A stretch of DNA of 17,306 nucleotides from Actinomycetota bacterium. GTDB lineage: Bacteria > Actinomycetota > Acidimicrobiia > Acidimicrobiales > SZUA-35. Below, in pieces: positions 14,421-17,306 of this stretch. The notes beneath the pieces are model-generated. The model was not told where the DNA came from and searched no databases. It saw only the letters and a program-made list of their open reading frames with translations. The stretch lies in NCBI GenBank assembly GCA_027730885.1, contig JAQCHM010000018.1:1-17306 (forward strand), written 5' to 3'. Position 1 is the stretch's first letter; every line of letters starts with the position of its first letter. Both the position numbers and the translations under genes were made by a program.

Positions 14421-14469
14421 ATGTTTGTCACTCGTCGTCAGCCAGAAGGCGTCAGTCAGACGGACAGCC

Positions 14470-14550
14470 TCACTCGGAAGCGATCACGGTGCCGGTGTCC
14501 ACTTCCTGATCGAAATGGACGTCCTCGCCGGTGATCTCGGTGATCGTGAT
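14470..14550 (-). pseudogene. Coding-like small peptide fragment without a normal start codon
   Basis: On the minus strand a frame ending at TGA 14470-14472 reads ITITEITGEDVHFDQEVDTG and then TVIASE. Its codons are almost all C- or G-ending, as in the real genes here, and the composition (acidic, beta-prone, no Arg/Pro excess) differs from shadow frames. There is no ATG, GTG or TTG near the good AGGAG at 14554-14558; the codon after the spacer is ATC (14548-14550). Upstream codons in frame give a poor sequence, with TTG or GTG only far away. It may be a degraded gene, a start-codon mutant or a chance pattern. No family was recognised. Confidence 0.3.
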
Positions 14551-14648
14551 GTTCTCCTGAGGGGGTTCCCTCTCAGTTTCATCCGGCCCCCCTGACCGGC
14601 TTGATAGGGACAACCTACTGCTGTGCCGAAGACCACGCCTGGGGACAG

Positions 14649-14676
14649 CCCCTATCTCCCCCACCACCGATAGGGG
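14649..14676 (-). terminator. Terminator-like stem after the carboxynorspermidine dehydrogenase gene
   Basis: CCCCTATC (14649-14656) and GATAGGGG (14669-14676) form a perfect 8-bp stem with a 12-nt loop, 20 bp beyond the minus-strand stop at 14696. No T-run follows on the minus strand, so it may end transcription by a Rho-assisted route or protect the 3' end. Confidence 0.5.
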
Positions 14677-14695
14677 AAGAGGGGCGACCCTCCGA

Positions 14696-16033
14696 TCAGG
14701 GCCGCGGGGCCACCGCGATCATGGGGTTGGCGGCCGAGACGGTCACCGTCGCGGTGGACTCGGCCAACTCCTCGTTCAGCGATCGGACGGTGCCGTCGAA
14801 CGATGACGCCGCGCCCGGCTCCAGCTCCAGAACGTCGGTGGGCAGCCCGATGCGGTCGAGCAGCGCGATGAATGGTTCGGGGTCGAGCTCCTCTACGTTG
14901 ACCATGGTCCCGGTGTCCCACTCGCCCTGGGCGATGAGCACCGCCGCCGCAACCGGCGGAACGCCGGCGGTGTAGCTGATTCCCTGTGACTCGACCTCGG
15001 CGTAGGCCTGGGCGTGGTCGGAGACCTGGTAGATGAAGACCTCGCGGGGTTGGCCGTCCTTGGTGCCCTTGACGACATTGCCGATGCACGTCTTGCCGGT
15101 GTAGTTGGCCGCCAGGGTCTGGGGATCAGGGAACAGCGCCTTGACGAGCTTGAGCGGAACGACTTCCTGCCCGGAGTCGAGAGTGACGGGGAGGTGGGAC
15201 AGGAATCCGAGCGTTCGCAGCACGGTGAACACGTTGATGTAGTGGTCACCGAACCCCATCCAGAAGCGGATGCTGTTGGCGTCGATGTTCTTGGACAATG
15301 AATGGAGTTCGTCGTGACCATTCAGGTAGACGGGCTGCTCGCCGACGACCGGGAAGTCGTAGCTCCGCTTGACCGAATGCGTCGGGAACTCCTGCCACGT
15401 GCGATCGATCCACGTCCACACCTTCACGAACTCCCGGAAGTTGATCTCCGGGTCGAAGTTGGTGGCGAAGTAGCGGCCGTGGCGGCCTGCGTTCACGTCG
15501 AGGATGTCGATGGTGTCGATGGTGTCGAAGTACTTGTTGGCTGCCAGCGCGCAGTACGCGTTGACCACCCCGGGGTCGAAGCCGGCACCGAGGATCGCGG
15601 TCACGCCGGCCTGGGCGCATCGGTCGCGGCGCTTCCATTCGTAATTGGCGTACCACGGTGGGTCTTCACAGACGATCTCGGGGTCTTCGTGGATCGCGGT
15701 GTCGATGTATGCAGCGCCGGTCTGAAGGCACGCCTCGAGCACCGTCATGTTCACGAACGCAGAACCCAGGTTGATCACGATCTCCGACCCGGTTTCGCGG
15801 ATCAAGGCGGCTGTCGCGTCGGTGTCCATGGCGTCGAGCTGACGGGAGTACAGCCGTCCGGTCGGATCGGCCAGATGACCCTTTCGTCTCACGCTCTCGA
15901 TGATGGCGTCACACTTGGCCTGTGTTCGCGAGGCGATGCAGATGTCGCCGAGGACGTCGTTCTGCATGGCCGCCTTGTGAGCAGCGACGTGCGCAACCCC
16001 ACCTGCGCCGATGATCAACACATTCTTCTTCAC
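14696..16033 (-). CDS. Carboxynorspermidine/carboxyspermidine dehydrogenase (saccharopine dehydrogenase family)
   Basis: This 445-residue NADPH-dependent reductive-condensation enzyme joins aspartate semialdehyde to putrescine (or diaminopropane), giving carboxyspermidine (or carboxynorspermidine). It starts with the Rossmann motif NVLIIGAGGVAHVAAHKAA and continues with IASRT, INLGSAFVNMTVLEACLQTG, YIDTAIHEDP, ILGAGFDPGVVNAYCA and IDILDVNAGRHGRYFATNFD, all typical of this saccharopine-dehydrogenase subgroup. GTG 16033 is chosen because AAGGAG (16041-16046) lies 7 bases upstream. It is 42 bp behind nspC on the same strand, and the pair makes one two-step pathway. The last 40 or so residues, after LPTDVLELEPG, are a Ser/Thr/Ala-rich tail I do not recall from other members. 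Homospermidine or lysine-pathway roles are less likely given the NspC neighbour. Confidence 0.9.
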   Translation of the reverse strand: MKKNVLIIGAGGVAHVAAHKAAMQNDVLGDICIASRTQAKCDAIIESVRRKGHLADPTGRLYSRQLDAMDTDATAALIRETGSEIVINLGSAFVNMTVLEACLQTGAAYIDTAIHEDPEIVCEDPPWYANYEWKRRDRCAQAGVTAILGAGFDPGVVNAYCALAANKYFDTIDTIDILDVNAGRHGRYFATNFDPEINFREFVKVWTWIDRTWQEFPTHSVKRSYDFPVVGEQPVYLNGHDELHSLSKNIDANSIRFWMGFGDHYINVFTVLRTLGFLSHLPVTLDSGQEVVPLKLVKALFPDPQTLAANYTGKTCIGNVVKGTKDGQPREVFIYQVSDHAQAYAEVESQGISYTAGVPPVAAAVLIAQGEWDTGTMVNVEELDPEPFIALLDRIGLPTDVLELEPGAASSFDGTVRSLNEELAESTATVTVSAANPMIAVAPRP

Positions 16034-16075
16034 GAGGGCTCTCCTTCTTCTGGCCTCACGACTGCTCTTCTCGCC

Positions 16076-17176
16076 TCAAGACAGACTTCGCTTGAAGTCG
16101 TCGTACCCGAACTGGCGGACGACATCGAGCGCTCCGTCGAGTCGTCGCACAGCGATTCCGGGGCGAGCGACACCGTTGAACCAGTTGGCCTTCACCATGG
16201 TGTAGCCCGCAGCGTCGGCGATGCGGACCTCGTCTCCGACCTGCAGCGGCGCGGCAAATCCCTGTTCGGCGAAGACGTCGCCGGCAAGACAGGTCCGGCC
16301 TGCCACGATGACGCGATGGGGGCCCGGCTCCGGAGAGGAGATGCGCGGGTTCGTGCTGTAGATGAGGTGGTCGAGCATGTGGGCTTCGACCGAGGCGTCG
16401 ATGATGGCGATGTCGGACTCGTTGTGGACGACGTCGAGCACGGTCGTGACCAACTCGGCCGCAGTCGTCACCATGGCTTCGCCCGGCTCGAGGTAGACCT
16501 GCACACCGAAACGTTCGGCGAAACGCTTGAGCGCTGCGGCAAGCTCGGCCAGTGGATAGCTTGCGTTGGTGAACGAGATCCCTCCGCCCAAGCTGATCCA
16601 CGCCATCCGGTGGAGCACGTCGGCGTACTTGACCCCGATGGCTTCGAGCGAGCCCGCCAACCCGTCGACGTCGCCGTTCTCACAGTTGAAGTGGAACATC
16701 AGCCCGCTGACGTCCTCGGCAACGGCCCGTAGCTCGGCCACGTCGGTCACACCGAGTCGGGAGAATCGGCGGGCCGGGTCGGCAAGGTCGAAATGCGAGT
16801 GGCTCAGTCCCGGGTTCACCCGCAGTCCAACGGGGGTTGCGCCAACGAGTGCACGATGTGCTCGTAATTGGGACACCGAGTTGAAGATGACCTTGTCGGC
16901 GAACGTCGTAACCTCGGCAACCTCGTCGGCCGAGTAGGCAACGCTGTAGGCGTGTGTCTCCTTCCCGAACTCCTCGTGCCCCAACCGCGCCTCGTTGAGG
17001 GAGCTACTGGTCGTCCCGTCGAGGTACCGACTCATGAGGTCGAAAACGCTCCACGTGGCGAAGCACTTGAGCGCCAGGAGGAGCTTGACTCCCGAATCAA
17101 CGCGCAACTGCTCCGCAACCTCGAGGTTACGGAGCAGGCGGTGTTCGTCGAGCAGGTAGTAGGGCGTGGTGGGCAA
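16076..17176 (-). CDS. nspC: Carboxynorspermidine/carboxyspermidine decarboxylase NspC
   Basis: This 366-residue PLP-dependent decarboxylase of the alanine-racemase-fold group removes CO2 from carboxyspermidine or carboxynorspermidine to give spermidine or norspermidine. Landmarks are TPYYLLDEHRLLRNL (4-18), the PLP lysine Lys37 in LLALKCFA, HFNCEN, SLGGGISF, YLEPGEA (phosphate and ring contacts), CLAGDVF with the Cys expected in the active site, and the NspC hallmark GYTMVKANWFNG near the C-terminus. The length is normal. The only start near the conserved N-terminus is TTG 17176, since no ATG or GTG lies between it and an in-frame upstream stop, and it has no good ribosome site. It is first of a two-gene unit with the dehydrogenase. 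Which polyamine is made cannot be read from sequence. Confidence 0.93.
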   Translation of the reverse strand: MPTTPYYLLDEHRLLRNLEVAEQLRVDSGVKLLLALKCFATWSVFDLMSRYLDGTTSSSLNEARLGHEEFGKETHAYSVAYSADEVAEVTTFADKVIFNSVSQLRAHRALVGATPVGLRVNPGLSHSHFDLADPARRFSRLGVTDVAELRAVAEDVSGLMFHFNCENGDVDGLAGSLEAIGVKYADVLHRMAWISLGGGISFTNASYPLAELAAALKRFAERFGVQVYLEPGEAMVTTAAELVTTVLDVVHNESDIAIIDASVEAHMLDHLIYSTNPRISSPEPGPHRVIVAGRTCLAGDVFAEQGFAAPLQVGDEVRIADAAGYTMVKANWFNGVARPGIAVRRLDGALDVVRQFGYDDFKRSLS

Positions 17177-17258
17177 CGTCGGGGGGAGTGAGTAGGAAGC
17201 GGACCAGCAAGGCTACCAGCCCCGAACCGATCAGATTCCCGAATTCACTCCCCCGACG
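17177..17258. repeat. Inverted repeat flanking the nspC upstream region
   Basis: CGTCGGGGGGAGTGA (17177-17191) is repeated in inverted form as TCACTCCCCCGACG (17245-17258), identical except for one extra G in the left arm; the spacer is 53 bp. The left arm abuts the nspC start codon. The remaining 17259-17306 holds no recognisable gene; a TTG-initiated frame from 17261 is open to the window edge but is too short to judge. Confidence 0.6.
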
Positions 17259-17306
17259 GTTGTCTCGTCAAAGGCCACTTCATGATGAGCTGAGGCCCGG
17301 TTTTCA

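Noticed and set aside
14275..14595. A 106-codon plus-strand open frame in the gene-poor stretch
   Set aside because: It runs straight through both long hairpins, is Arg/Ser-rich, and has no ribosome site or recognisable pattern.
15505..15528. A 9-bp periodic repeat in the dehydrogenase gene (DTIDTID)
   Set aside because: The family normally has a similar acidic/Ile stretch of the same length here, so it is codon coincidence and not an expansion.
1..17306. Signs of a phage, transposon, CRISPR or defence island
   Set aside because: No integrase, transposase, Cas, restriction or toxin motifs were seen in any frame; the genes are metabolic or metal-resistance with uniform composition.

Overview
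The window looks like chromosomal DNA from a free-living, high-GC actinobacterium. The GC-rich codon use, long open shadow frames, actinobacterial -10 elements of the form TANNNT placed 6-7 nt before start codons (leaderless mRNAs), and a CsoR-regulated copper operon all fit. A member of the Acidimicrobiia/Ilumatobacter type is my guess from gene content, not something proven by the sequence. No phage, IS element, CRISPR array, tRNA or rRNA gene was found.

Layout. (1) 3-200: the 3' end of a CaiB/BaiF CoA-transferase, then an intergenic block of nested inverted and direct repeats (232-336). (2) 361-3615, minus strand: a GMC oxidoreductase followed by a Baeyer-Villiger-type flavin monooxygenase, an oxidative catabolic pair. 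(3) 3674-7319, plus strand: a compact copper-resistance operon. A promoter overlapped by a CsoR-type operator drives a CopZ-like chaperone, an exported His-motif protein with two homologous halves, a CopA Cu+ ATPase and CsoR itself; all adjacent genes overlap. (4) 7358-9744, plus: acyl-CoA dehydrogenase and EHN-type epoxide hydrolase, a second catabolic pair. (5) 9891-11731: a divergent pair, a QueD/PTPS-like protein missing two canonical catalytic residues and a GH63-like glucosylglycerate/mannosylglycerate hydrolase relative. (6) 11738-14241: Rieske oxygenase alpha subunit and SDR dehydrogenase on minus, and a divergent SnoaL-like protein. (7) 14242-14695: a 454-bp stretch without a confident gene but with two long hairpins, a coding-like fragment without a normal start, and a terminator-like stem. 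(8) 14696-17176, minus: carboxynorspermidine/carboxyspermidine decarboxylase (NspC) followed by its partner dehydrogenase, i.e. the aspartate-semialdehyde-dependent route to spermidine.

How it fits together. The copper block is a self-contained sensing, chaperoning and efflux unit: CsoR closes the loop on the promoter at 3674-3703. The polyamine pair forms a two-step pathway. The flavin, Rieske, SDR, acyl-CoA dehydrogenase, CoA-transferase and epoxide hydrolase genes suggest breakdown of hydrophobic or cyclic compounds (terpenoid, steroid or xenobiotic), but no substrate can be read from the sequence. The least explained parts are the two-half copper-operon protein, the active-site-altered PTPS-like protein, and the structured intergenic DNA at 232-336, 14267-14420 and 17177-17258.
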